NCBI GenBank assembly: GCA_030613055.1
Contig: JAUWMR010000047.1
Coordinates: 1 to 35,178, forward strand
DNA from: Desulfobacteraceae bacterium
GTDB lineage: Bacteria > Desulfobacterota > DSM-4660 > Desulfatiglandales > Desulfatiglandaceae
Length of the DNA stretch: 35,178 bases
Reading direction: 5' to 3'
Program-made: the position numbers and the translations under genes
Shown: piece after piece, positions 7,486-16,145 of the stretch
Numbering within the stretch: position 1 is the first letter of the stretch
Layout of the letters: each line of letters starts with the position of its first letter
The notes under the pieces: generated by a model
The model's database searches: none
What the model was told of the DNA's origin: nothing
Seen by the model: the letters and a program-made list of their open reading frames with translations, nothing else

Positions 7486-7686
7486 GACGCAGATTTTCGC
7501 AGATAAACGCGGATTCTTTTTTTTAATACTATATACTATAGATCTGTATTCATCTGCGTCCTAATAACTATTTTCTGGAGTTATCAAATGCCTTACGCCT
7601 GACTTCCGGTTTAGGACCAAAATTATTACTTTTTCAGTTAGTTCTATATGTTTAAAATCCTGATAATCTGTATTCATCTGCGTCCC
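7486..7686. repeat. CGCAGAT-family short-unit repeats between hemB and ahbD
   Basis: Three pieces of one dispersed family: 7486-7516 (GCAGAT units with a 10-base period), and two inverted copies ending in ATTCATCTGCGTC at 7541-7560 and 7665-7686. They fill most of the gap between ahbD and hemB. A related piece is at about 366-380. No gene is visible among them. Confidence 0.75.
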
Positions 7687-7748
7687 ACCCATCCAGCTCT
7701 TCAATTATTCCCGCCTTCTGCGGGATCTACGCTTCGCTCCGACAATCA

Positions 7749-8720
7749 TCAATCTTCAATCTTCAATCGCCCTGCCGCTTCCTTAGCAAAATAGGTAAGG
7801 ATCAGGTCCGCGCCTGCCCTTTTAATAGAGATAAGCATTTCCATCATGATCCTTTTCCCGTCTATCCATCCATTTGCTTCAGCGGCTTTTACCATTGCGT
7901 ATTCCCCGCTTACATTATAGGCGGCCACCGGAACCAGGCTCATGTCGCGGACCCGGGCAATAATGTCTAAGTACGGCAGTGCCGGCTTTACCATGATGAT
8001 ATCCGCGCCCTCTTCCATGTCCAGTTCAGCCTCTTTCAAGGCTTCAAGGGCATTGGCAGGGTCCATCTGGTATCCGCTACGATCCCCAAACTGCGGTGCT
8101 GAATCAGCAGCCTCTCGAAACGGGCCGTAAAACGCGGATTCATATTTTACCGCGTATGAAAGAATACAGATGTTCTGGAAATCTTCCTCATCAAGGGCCT
8201 TCCTTATGGCGGCAACGCGGCCATCCATCATATCGGATGGCGCGACAAAATCCGCTCCTGCCCTGGCATGGGATACTGCCTGGCGCGCGAGCAATTCAAG
8301 GGTCGCGTCATTGTCCACCGCACCGTCTTTTATTATCCCGCAGTGACCGTGATCCGTGTACTCGCAGAGGCATACATCTGTTATCACAACCATGTCCGGC
8401 AGTTTGTTCTTTATGGCCGAAACCGCAAGCTGAACAATGCCGTCATCTGCCCAGGACCTGCTTCCTGTCGCATCTTTTTTATCAGGCAACCCAAAGAGAA
8501 TAACCGAAGGAATTCCCAGCCCCCATAACTCCCATGCCTCTTTCACAAGTGTATCCACAGAAAATTGATACTGCCCGGGCATTGAGGAAATGGGGTCTTT
8601 TTTACCCTTGCCGGGTTTTACAAAAAGGGGAGCAATAAAGTCTTTCACGGAAAGAGTTGTCTCCCTCACCATATCCCTGATTGCAGGGGTCCTCCTGAGC
8701 CTTCGCGGTCGTATAATCAT
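7749..8720 (-). CDS. hemB: Porphobilinogen synthase (delta-aminolevulinic acid dehydratase)
   Basis: A 323-residue HemB. It condenses two 5-aminolevulinate molecules to porphobilinogen, the first shared step of tetrapyrrole synthesis. The Schiff-base lysines are K192 ([14 protein letters not shown]) and K245 ([13 protein letters not shown]). C117, C119 and C127 in [14 protein letters not shown] form the catalytic zinc site, so this is a Zn-type enzyme. The ATG at 8720 has GGAAGG about 6 bases upstream. Length and all motifs are normal. It lies in the same direction as ahbC and ahbD, although gaps of about 280 and 690 bases separate it from them. Confidence 0.96.
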   Translation of the reverse strand: MIIRPRRLRRTPAIRDMVRETTLSVKDFIAPLFVKPGKGKKDPISSMPGQYQFSVDTLVKEAWELWGLGIPSVILFGLPDKKDATGSRSWADDGIVQLAVSAIKNKLPDMVVITDVCLCEYTDHGHCGIIKDGAVDNDATLELLARQAVSHARAGADFVAPSDMMDGRVAAIRKALDEEDFQNICILSYAVKYESAFYGPFREAADSAPQFGDRSGYQMDPANALEALKEAELDMEEGADIIMVKPALPYLDIIARVRDMSLVPVAAYNVSGEYAMVKAAEANGWIDGKRIMMEMLISIKRAGADLILTYFAKEAAGRLKIED

Positions 8721-8945
8721 TGTTTACCTTCCACCTCTCCCCTGAAACAATCCTTCCTCCTGCCACCGGCGCTTTAGCGCGTATCCAGGGTTCATTAAAG
8801 CATTTTTACGGCCTTTAACTTCTACTGTCAAGCAACTCATTGATAGACTCCACAAATTCATCTCCAGCCCTATAAACCGAAAGTGCATTATAATGTATTC
8901 TATTAATTTAAAAAAATATTGATTTTCTCTGTCCAACACTATATC

Positions 8946-8976
8946 ATGTACATGTTAACCATGGCAATGTACATGT
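8946..8976. promoter_or_regulatory. Paired ATGTACATGT sites upstream of the antitoxin gene
   Basis: ATGTACATGT occurs at 8946-8955 and again at 8967-8976. Each contains the palindrome ATGTACAT, and they are 21 bases apart, two helical turns. The position just before the Phd-type antitoxin start fits cooperative autorepression by antitoxin dimers. Confidence 0.55.
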
Positions 8977-8992
8977 CAGCAGGGAGGATCAA

Positions 8993-9220
8993 ATGATCAA
9001 AGTTTCCGCAACGAAATTCAGGAATAATATTTTCAAGTATCTTGACAAAATTGAAGAAGGCGAAACAATCGTCATTGAACGAAATAATCAGGAAGTAGCC
9101 CGTTTGATCGCAGACAATAAAACAGAATGGCGCGACCAAATGAAGGTTCAGCCGGAACTGCTTGTTTCTCCAGAAAAAATTATTGAACCGCTGGATGATA
9201 TTTGGGAGGAGTACACTTGA
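8993..9220 (+). CDS. Phd/YefM-family antitoxin
   Basis: A 75-residue protein. The N-terminal domain (MIKVSATKFRNNIFKYLDKI, then GETIVIERNNQEVARLIA) is the Phd/YefM DNA-binding fold. The C-terminal tail (residues 50-75, with EPLDDIWEEYT) would bind a toxin. GGGAGG precedes the ATG at an ideal distance. Its stop is followed two bases later by the ATG of a PIN-domain gene that is now cut short. The pair lies on the plus strand between hemB and ahbC, both on the minus strand, so it looks inserted into a heme gene cluster. Confidence 0.85.
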   Translation: MIKVSATKFRNNIFKYLDKIEEGETIVIERNNQEVARLIADNKTEWRDQMKVQPELLVSPEKIIEPLDDIWEEYT

Positions 9221-9222
9221 AG

Positions 9223-9393
9223 ATGACGCGCTATCTTCTGGACACCCATGCCCTGATTTTCTGGAGCGCAAAGGAATGGGTATCAGATGAATTCATTTCG
9301 CTGCTTGACAGGCAGGCAAAACAGGGCAATGTATTGGTTTCCTCCATAAGCTTTTGGGAAACCGCTTTGGATTTAAAAAACCAACTTCATTAA
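9223..9393 (+). pseudogene. Truncated PIN-domain toxin
   Basis: 56 codons of a VapC-like protein, against about 130 in intact relatives. The first PIN motif (RYLLDTHALIFW, with the catalytic Asp) and the second acidic motif (SSISFWETAL) are present. The third and fourth acidic blocks are missing. The stop TAA at 9391-9393 lies inside the 36-base repeat that adjoins ahbC, so truncation coincides with that repeat. The upstream frame could also start at 9202, but the ATG at 9223 right after the antitoxin fits the family. Loss of half the active site should make it inactive. Confidence 0.85.
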
Positions 9394-9425
9394 CTTTAGT
9401 CCCGCCTCGGCGGGATTAGGCACTT
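9390..9425. repeat. 36-base inverted repeat, left of ahbC
   Basis: This copy reads TTAACTTTAGTCCCGCC, two bases, then GGCGGGATTAGGCACTT. The inverse occurs at 10653-10688 with differences only in the two central bases. It contains the ahbC stop codon and the stop of the truncated PIN gene. The CCCGCC/GGCGGG core can form a hairpin. Confidence 0.9.
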
Positions 9426-10609
9426 TCTGAACTGGCGATCTCCTCATCCGTAAGATAACAGGCAGGATCAGCGGCCCAGATATCGCCGGTCACGGCCTCT
9501 GCCCTCACCCGAAAATTCCCCGCACAGATATCCAGCCACTTACATTGGGCGCAACGGCCTTTAACATGATTCATTTTTTCCTTGAGTTGTGCCATCAAGG
9601 GATTGGAAAGATCAGGCCAGATCTCGCTGAATGGTCTTTCAAGGACACTGCCGAAGCTGTAATGCCGCCAGAACTGATCGGCATGCACCGAACCGTCCCA
9701 GCTTACACACCCGATTCCACGGCCGGAACTGTTTCCCTCGTTCATCTTCAGGAGTTGGAGGACCTCCCCCGCCCGGGGATTTTTCTCTCTGAGCATTCTC
9801 AGGTAAATATACGGCCCGTCCGCGTGGTTATCCACGGTCAGGACCTCCTTGGCAATCCCGCGGTTATGCAAGTCTCCGGTCCTGTCCGTGATTAGATCGA
9901 CTACCTTGCGGGTTTCCTCATGATCAAGATCTTCTTCCACCATATCCGAGCCGCGACCCGCATAAACAAGATGGTAAAAACACGCCCTGGGGATATTGTA
10001 TTCCTCTAAAATATTAAAGATATACGGGATCTCACCCATATTCATGCGATTGATTGTAAATCTGAGGCCCACCTTAAGGCCCACTTCCTGGCAATTCTTT
10101 ATGCCGCAAAGGGCATCTCGAAAAGCGCCCTTTTTTCCCCGGAACCGATCGTTGACTTTTTCGGTTCCGTCTAAGCTTACACCCACATAAGAAAGCCCTA
10201 CCTCCTTTAGCTGTGCGGCCTTTTCTTTTGTAATCAGTGTCCCGTTTGTGGAAATGACGGCCCTCATTCCTTTTGAAACGGCATAATTGGCAAGCTCAAC
10301 CAGGTCTGGCCGCAATAAGGGCTCTCCCCCTGAAAAGAGCACCACGGGCACACCAAAGGCTGCAAGATCATCAAGCAGGCTCAATCCCTGGTCGTGGCTC
10401 AACTCCTTTTCATGGGTGTGACCCTCTGCCCGTGCGTAGCAATGAATGCAGTTGAGATTGCAGGCCTTGGTCACATTCCACACCACAACAGGTTTTTTAT
10501 CTATGGAAAACTGGAGCAGATGAGAAGGCAGATCCCCGGAATGCCTCCCGTAACGGAGGGCATCCGATGGTTCAACTGTGCCGCAATAGAGTTTGGAGAT
10601 GCCGATCAT
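9416..10609 (-). CDS. ahbC: 12,18-didecarboxysiroheme deacetylase AhbC (radical SAM)
   Basis: A 397-residue radical SAM/SPASM protein. AhbC removes the two acetate side chains of 12,18-didecarboxysiroheme as acetyl groups, giving iron-coproporphyrin III for AhbD. The N-terminal block is distinctive: IGISKLYCGTVEPSDALRYG, then LPSHLLQFS. The cluster cysteines are C50-x3-C54-x2-C57 (VTKACNLNCIHCYA), followed by GGEPLLRPDL. A SPASM-like end has GRCAQCKWLDICAGN and a final Cys in DPACYL. The ATG at 10609 lacks a clear ribosome binding site. The last codons and TAA lie in a 36-base repeat whose inverse is 44 bases upstream of the gene. Confidence 0.93.
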   Translation of the reverse strand: MIGISKLYCGTVEPSDALRYGRHSGDLPSHLLQFSIDKKPVVVWNVTKACNLNCIHCYARAEGHTHEKELSHDQGLSLLDDLAAFGVPVVLFSGGEPLLRPDLVELANYAVSKGMRAVISTNGTLITKEKAAQLKEVGLSYVGVSLDGTEKVNDRFRGKKGAFRDALCGIKNCQEVGLKVGLRFTINRMNMGEIPYIFNILEEYNIPRACFYHLVYAGRGSDMVEEDLDHEETRKVVDLITDRTGDLHNRGIAKEVLTVDNHADGPYIYLRMLREKNPRAGEVLQLLKMNEGNSSGRGIGCVSWDGSVHADQFWRHYSFGSVLERPFSEIWPDLSNPLMAQLKEKMNHVKGRCAQCKWLDICAGNFRVRAEAVTGDIWAADPACYLTDEEIASSESA

Positions 10610-10652
10610 AAGAAGAGCCTATTTATCCCGCTTATTGCGGGGAAGTGAGCTT

Positions 10653-10688
10653 AAGTGCCTAATCCCGCCACGGCGGGACTAAAGTTAA
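10653..10688. repeat. 36-base inverted repeat, right of ahbC
   Basis: Inverse of 9390-9425 (34 of 36 positions). A second small hairpin, CCCGC/GCGGG, lies next to it at about 10627-10641. Together the two repeats frame ahbC exactly. Confidence 0.9.
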
Positions 10689-10708
10689 ATGGTCAAAGGC
10701 CCTTAGCT

Positions 10709-12508
10709 TCAGCGCGCTTCAGGCGGGTATTCGTGGCTATAGTATTTCTTGATAAAGTTATTTACAAAATTCTCCATGTCTGAAACAGCTTCATCATTGA
10801 TGACAAAGCTCTCGATCCCGGATCGATCCTTCACAAGGTTCAAACCATATTCAAGCCTTTTTACCAGTTTAACTGTCAAAGGTCCTGCCTCCTGACCGGT
10901 CTGGATCGCCTGGCTTATTATCTCGTCCACGGCGCTCTCATCAAAGGAAACGCCCACCTCCAGTTTTTCGACCATGGAAGCTTCCTCAAGCTTGACCGCA
11001 TTGTGCATTTCCATGAAGTCATCAAATGCCGTATTAATGTCCGTGATGTTTTTCAGGTACAACCCTGCAATAAGATCCATCCGCCTCTCATAGATCTCAA
11101 GACCTGATTTCTCGGAAAAATCATCGGCCCTCGTGCGGATATATTCTTTGATATTCTCAAGCTCTCTTTTTTCGGCCATTTCAAACCGTTCAACACACTT
11201 CGGATCATCCGGATTCTTAAGCAATTGCTTGAGTTGAGCTTCGGGTTCTTCAACCACTTCCGGTGTCACTACAAATTTCCTGATCTTTGTAGATGGAAAC
11301 TTTTTTTCAAAAGGAATCAGGGCTTTTTCAATAGCACTGACAAGCCCCCGGGCCCCGGTCTTTTCCGCTGCCGCTATTTTCGCGATATTATTAAGAGACT
11401 CCTCTTCAAATTTGATATCAATCCCGTAGGCCCTAAAATCAAGCCGTTTACTTATAATAATAGGATTATTGGGGTTTTTCAGGATCTCGACCAAATCCTC
11501 CCTGGTAAGTTCATCAAAAACAACAACCACAGGGAGTCGCCCCACAAATTCTGACTCAAAACCAAAATCTATTAGATCCTTTGCGGTCACTTCTCTCAAT
11601 ATGTCCCAGGGCACCTCCGTTGGTCTGACATCCGCCTCAAAACCGATACCCTGCTTTTGAAGCCTCTTCTTTATGATTTCGGCCATCTCTCCAAATGCGC
11701 CGCTCATAATGAACAGGATATTCTTTGTATTTACCTCTCTTTTCTCTCTTTTTCCGGTTCTCCTGTAATGCTCGATGGCCTGTATCTGTGATATGGGATC
11801 ATGAGGCACTTTCAAATCCACCTGTGTCTCTTCCATTGGCTTTAAAAGCGCCCTCTGCACTCCGGTCCGGGAGACATCATGGCCAATTAGGTTCTGGGAT
11901 GATGAGATCTTGTCGATTTCATCAATATAGATAATCCCGTTTTCAGCCAGTTTAATATCATCATTTGCTTCATAGACCAGGTCACGCACAAGATCTTCCA
12001 CGTCTCCACCCACATAGCCGGTTTCGCTGAATTTCGTGGCGTCTCCCTTCACAAATGGAACACCTAACTTCTGGGCAATGAGCTTGATAATATAGGTTTT
12101 TCCAACACCGGTCGGTCCGATCATCAGCACATTGTTTTTAATCATTCCAACTCCGGACGTTCTCTCTTTCCCGCTATTTTTGGACGTATGCTTTATCCTG
12201 TTAAAATGGGTACAGACCTTGGTAGCTAAAACCGCCTTTGCCTGATCCTGCTTTACAACAAAACTATCTAAATAAGACTCCAGTTCTTCGGGCAGCATGT
12301 CGAACGAAAGAAGCGGCCCTGATTCTCCACCCGCGCCAGCATCACCGCTCTGAGCCGGTTCGGTTTTTGGAAAAACAAGCGGCGAGATAATCTTAACCCT
12401 GTTACCATATTTCTTGGAAAGATATTCGCTGAGTTCTTTTTCTAATTCTCTCTGATTCGGTATCTTTCCCTTTTCACGATTGTCATCTAATATTTTTTCG
12501 TTTTCCAT
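10709..12508 (-). CDS. ClpX-like AAA+ ATPase with C-terminal extension
   Basis: About 599 residues. Numbered from the upstream TTG at 12517: Walker A GPTGVGKT (134-141), pore-loop GYVG (167-170), Walker B IIYIDEIDK (195-203), an IGF tripeptide (291-293) like the ClpP-docking loop of ClpX, the block FVGRLPVVV, and sensor-2 TGARGL (387-392). The N-terminal zinc-binding domain of true ClpX is absent; about 70 charged residues replace it. About 170 helical residues are added after position 430. ClpX unfolds proteins for ClpP; keeping the IGF loop suggests this paralog may also dock on a peptidase. ATG at 12508 is preferred because AAGGA lies 9 bases before it, whereas the TTG directly touches that motif. 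The substrate is unknown. Confidence 0.8.
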   Translation of the reverse strand: MENEKILDDNREKGKIPNQRELEKELSEYLSKKYGNRVKIISPLVFPKTEPAQSGDAGAGGESGPLLSFDMLPEELESYLDSFVVKQDQAKAVLATKVCTHFNRIKHTSKNSGKERTSGVGMIKNNVLMIGPTGVGKTYIIKLIAQKLGVPFVKGDATKFSETGYVGGDVEDLVRDLVYEANDDIKLAENGIIYIDEIDKISSSQNLIGHDVSRTGVQRALLKPMEETQVDLKVPHDPISQIQAIEHYRRTGKREKREVNTKNILFIMSGAFGEMAEIIKKRLQKQGIGFEADVRPTEVPWDILREVTAKDLIDFGFESEFVGRLPVVVVFDELTREDLVEILKNPNNPIIISKRLDFRAYGIDIKFEEESLNNIAKIAAAEKTGARGLVSAIEKALIPFEKKFPSTKIRKFVVTPEVVEEPEAQLKQLLKNPDDPKCVERFEMAEKRELENIKEYIRTRADDFSEKSGLEIYERRMDLIAGLYLKNITDINTAFDDFMEMHNAVKLEEASMVEKLEVGVSFDESAVDEIISQAIQTGQEAGPLTVKLVKRLEYGLNLVKDRSGIESFVINDEAVSDMENFVNNFIKKYYSHEYPPEAR

Positions 12509-12517
12509 ATTATTCAA

Positions 12518-13151
12518 TCCTTTGTATTTGCAAAATAAAAAAAGCCGTAATAGTTCACCTATTAAAAGGCCTTTAGACGGGGTTACAGGATAAACAAGAT
12601 TTTATTTCCTGTACATCCTTAAATAAATCCTGTGTTACCAAAATATTAACTTTTCCCTGAACAGTCATGTCTATAGTTGACTAAACCCTGGCGTCGCAAA
12701 CCTGCACCTGCCAAAACCGCTACACTCGGAGCGTAACACGCCATCTGTTGCAGTGCTCGCTCCGGCAGGGATCTCTGGTAGAAAATTTTACTAAAACAGG
12801 ATAACTGTTTTGATTTACAAGATTAAAACAATCCAGTCCATCTTGTCAATCCTGTCAAAAGAATAGACGGCTGAACTATTGCAATTAAGCTTTATTGGCA
12901 AATTGTCGATCACCATCAGTTAATTTGAAATATATTCATTAACTTCAGGGATTTCAACCCCTATGTTTAAACCTTAAAATATTGACTCAATACCGCAATT
13001 CAATTAACTTATCATACGCAGTGCCTTCAGGCCATAAAGAACTTAGTCCGCTTCTCTCATCCCCGCTCTGTGAGCGGGAACAATAATGGAATAATGTTAG
13101 AGGCTTAAGGTTAGAGGCGGGAGGTTAGAGGCGGGCGGCAGGGGAAATCAC
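12518..13151. other. Intergenic region with dispersed repeat fragments
   Basis: No gene is visible. About 12585-12640 and 12790-12860 hold degenerate CAGGAT/ATCCTG units in both orientations. 13062-13078 forms a CCCGCTC/GAGCGGG hairpin. 13098-13141 is an AGAGGC-type array with a 14-base period that ends just before the purL ribosome binding site. A TTGACT at 12982 has no convincing -10 partner. Confidence 0.65.
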
Positions 13152-16145
13152 ATGACATCAAGGCTGGAAATCAGGTTAAAGCAGGGGCTGATGGATGCTG
13201 AAGGTGCAGGCATCCGTAAAAAATCAAGAGAATATTTCGGGTTTGAAGTTGATGACATTCGGGTGATCCGGGTTCTGACCATTGATGCTGACCTGCAATC
13301 GGACCAGCTAAAAAAAATACAAACCGAAATATTTACCAATCCTGTCACGGAAGAATCATCTTATTCCCCCCTAACCAAAGGCTTTGACTGGCTTATATGG
13401 ATCGGGTTCCGGCCAGGAGTCAGGGATACGGCCGGAAGCACAGCGACCGAGGCGATTGAGGACCTTTTAGGGAAAAAATTTAGACCTGATCAGGCCGTTT
13501 ATACATCAAAACTATATGAAATCAGAGGAAAACTTACCGAAGGACAGGTCCGCCAAATTGCCGGCGATCTATTAGCCAACGATATTATTCAACAGTGGAA
13601 GACCTATTCAAAAGATGGTTGGGACGCTGAAGAGGGAATCGGGTTCCTGGTGCCAAAGGTAATACTTGATCACGAACCTAATGTAAGCACGATCCCCATC
13701 CAGAGCGATGAGGAACTAAAAGAAATCTCACACAAACGCAACCTTGCCCTTCAAGACAGGGATATCCCTGTTATACGAGAATATTTTTTAAGGGATGATA
13801 TCCTCGCTGATCGTAAAAAAGTCGGCCTGGATCTGCCCACTGATGTGGAGTTAGAGTATATCTCGCAGGCCAGAAGCGACCACTGCAACCACAACACGTT
13901 CAGGGGCCTGTTCAAATACCATGACCTCTCAACAGGGCACAAAGAGGTCGTAGATAACCTCTTCAAATCATGCATTGAAACACCAACCCTTAAGATCAAG
14001 CAGGAAAAAGGCTGGGTTATATCCGTTTTGTGGGATAACGCCGGTGTCGGGCGCTTTGATGATGATCACTACTATGTAATTACGGCAGAAACCCATAACA
14101 GCCCGTCCAACATCGAGGCATACGGCGGCGCTATCACGGGAATTGTCGGTATTTACAGGGATCCCATGGGCACGGGTATTGGCTCAAAGCTGATCCTTGG
14201 AATGTATGGTTACTGTGTGGGACACAGGGACTACAACGGAGATCTGACGCCCCATCTTCACCCCCGGCGATTACTTGACGGGATCATTGAAGGCGTAAAA
14301 GACGGGGGAAACAAGAGCGGCGTTCCAACACCTTTCGGATTGCTCCTTTTTGACGAAAGCTATCTTGGCAAATGCCTTGTCTTTGTAACCGCCATGGGCA
14401 TCATGCCGGCCCGGATCAGCGGGAAATCATCCCACGAAAAAAAGACCACGCCCGGGGATCTGATCATCATGTCAGGGGGCCGCGTGGGCAAAGACGGGAT
14501 CCACGGGGTGACCGCGGCTTCTGAGACATACACCGAGCACACCCCGGCAGGGCATGTCCAGATCGGGGATCCTTATACCCAGAAAAAAATGCACGATTTC
14601 CTGTTGGAGTCGCGAGACGAGGGACTGATATCCTTTATCACTGATAATGGGGGCGGGGGATTGTCTTCCTCTATTGGAGAGTCAGCCCGGTTCAGCAATG
14701 GCTGTCAGGTGGACATGGAAAAGGTGCCCCTTAAATACGATGGCATGGACCAGTGGGAAATATGGATTTCTGAATCCCAGGAGAGGATGACCATAGCGGT
14801 AAAACCGGAACACCTGGAAAGATTCATGGAACTTTCCGATAAGCACGCGGTCGAGAGCACATTAATCGGTAAGTACAATGATTCAGGGTACCTGCAATTG
14901 AATTACAACGGAAAAACCTGCGCCTATGTCCGGATGGACCTTCTGGAATCTGATTTTCCCCAATGGGAATTCGATGCTGAGTGGATCCCTCCCGGGTTGC
15001 GAGGCCTTACAGAACCCGTCATTAATGAGCCGGAAAACCACGGCGACCTTCTTTCCGCCATGCTCGCCCGCCCCAATATATGTTCCCGTAACTGGATTGC
15101 ACGCCAATATGATCATGAGGTCCAGGGCGGAAGTGTGATAAAGCCATTAGTGGGAAAAAATCGCGACATCCCTGCCGACGCTACGGTTGTGAGACCAGTA
15201 CTCGAATCAAAAAAGGGAATCGCCGTCTCCCAGGCGCTTAACCCCTTTTATTCCCGGATTGACACATATCACATGGCATCTGCTACCATTGACGAAGCAG
15301 TTAGAAGGGTTCTGTCCGCAGGCGGAGATCCGGACCATTTAGGCGGGCTGGATAATTTCTGCTGGCCGACAATTGAATATAATTCCACAAAAAACCCGGA
15401 CGGGAAATACAAGGCCGCTCAATTGGTCAGGGCCAACTGGGCGTTGAGGGATTATTGTATAGCCTATGGGATCCCGCTGCTTTCGGGAAAAGACAGCATG
15501 TATATTGACGGGGACCTTGAAGGTCCTTACGGTGAAAGACGAAGGCTTTCGGGCCTGCCAACCCTGCTGTTCACGGTATGCAGCGTAATTGAGGATATCA
15601 CTAAGTGTATCACCATGGATGCCAAGTTCCCGGGTGATCTTGTCTATATCTCAGGTGAGACAAAAAACGAGTTGGGCGGAAGCGAATATTACCAGATGTT
15701 GGGCGCTGTCGGGCTCAACGTCCCCGAGGTAGATACAGAAGAACTCTGGCCCCGGTACGTAGCTCTGTATAAAGCCATTCAAGAAGGTATCGTTTCTTCC
15801 TGCCATGCCGTGACCAGGGGCGGCCTGGCGCTTCATCTGGCCATGGTTGCGATGGCGGGCGAACTCGGAATGGAAATCGATCTTTCACCGATCCCTGCCG
15901 CGTCCGGCCTTACCGTGAGCCAGACCCTCTATTCCGAGTCATGCGGCAGGTTTGTTTTAACAATAGCGCCCGAGAAAAAGGAAGCCTTTGAGAAGATCTT
16001 TTCCGGCATGAAAATAGGCCAGATCGGTGTCGTCACAGAAGCACCTCGTTTTTTTATTAAAAATGGAAAGGACAAACCAGTCGTTGACAAAGATGTAAAC
16101 GACCTCAAATATGCCTGGAAAAAGCCGTTCGGGGATTTGGTATGA
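13152..16145 (+). CDS. purL: Phosphoribosylformylglycinamidine synthase, PurS-like plus PurL fusion
   Basis: A 997-residue synthetase for the fourth step of purine synthesis (FGAR plus glutamine plus ATP to FGAM). Residues 1-160 are PurS-like (RLEIRLKQGLMDAEGAGIRK, then VYTSKLYEIRGKL). From about 200 the PurL core follows: LEYISQARSDHCNHNTF, then VITAETHNSPSNIEAYGGA with the ATP/Mg site, GNKSGVPTPFG, and in the second half LLSGKDSMYIDG and HAVTRGGLALHLA. The glutaminase domain is not fused and is encoded by the next gene, which overlaps by four bases (ATGA). A GGGGAAA ribosome binding site precedes the ATG. Size is between small PurL (about 750) and the fused enzyme (about 1250). Confidence 0.93.
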   Translation: MTSRLEIRLKQGLMDAEGAGIRKKSREYFGFEVDDIRVIRVLTIDADLQSDQLKKIQTEIFTNPVTEESSYSPLTKGFDWLIWIGFRPGVRDTAGSTATEAIEDLLGKKFRPDQAVYTSKLYEIRGKLTEGQVRQIAGDLLANDIIQQWKTYSKDGWDAEEGIGFLVPKVILDHEPNVSTIPIQSDEELKEISHKRNLALQDRDIPVIREYFLRDDILADRKKVGLDLPTDVELEYISQARSDHCNHNTFRGLFKYHDLSTGHKEVVDNLFKSCIETPTLKIKQEKGWVISVLWDNAGVGRFDDDHYYVITAETHNSPSNIEAYGGAITGIVGIYRDPMGTGIGSKLILGMYGYCVGHRDYNGDLTPHLHPRRLLDGIIEGVKDGGNKSGVPTPFGLLLFDESYLGKCLVFVTAMGIMPARISGKSSHEKKTTPGDLIIMSGGRVGKDGIHGVTAASETYTEHTPAGHVQIGDPYTQKKMHDFLLESRDEGLISFITDNGGGGLSSSIGESARFSNGCQVDMEKVPLKYDGMDQWEIWISESQERMTIAVKPEHLERFMELSDKHAVESTLIGKYNDSGYLQLNYNGKTCAYVRMDLLESDFPQWEFDAEWIPPGLRGLTEPVINEPENHGDLLSAMLARPNICSRNWIARQYDHEVQGGSVIKPLVGKNRDIPADATVVRPVLESKKGIAVSQALNPFYSRIDTYHMASATIDEAVRRVLSAGGDPDHLGGLDNFCWPTIEYNSTKNPDGKYKAAQLVRANWALRDYCIAYGIPLLSGKDSMYIDGDLEGPYGERRRLSGLPTLLFTVCSVIEDITKCITMDAKFPGDLVYISGETKNELGGSEYYQMLGAVGLNVPEVDTEELWPRYVALYKAIQEGIVSSCHAVTRGGLALHLAMVAMAGELGMEIDLSPIPAASGLTVSQTLYSESCGRFVLTIAPEKKEAFEKIFSGMKIGQIGVVTEAPRFFIKNGKDKPVVDKDVNDLKYAWKKPFGDLV

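Noticed and set aside
8096-8503. 135-codon plus-strand frame inside hemB
   Set aside because: It is antisense to a complete hemB with all active-site residues; an effect of GC-rich codons.
8808-8893. Short minus-strand tail (LSVYRAGDEFVESINELLD) upstream of hemB
   Set aside because: It looks codon-like but is closed by stops within about 25 codons and matches nothing I recognise; too short to call a gene remnant.
12518-13151. Riboswitch or leader RNA upstream of purL
   Set aside because: Only repeat fragments and a simple hairpin are visible; no conserved riboswitch core could be recognised.
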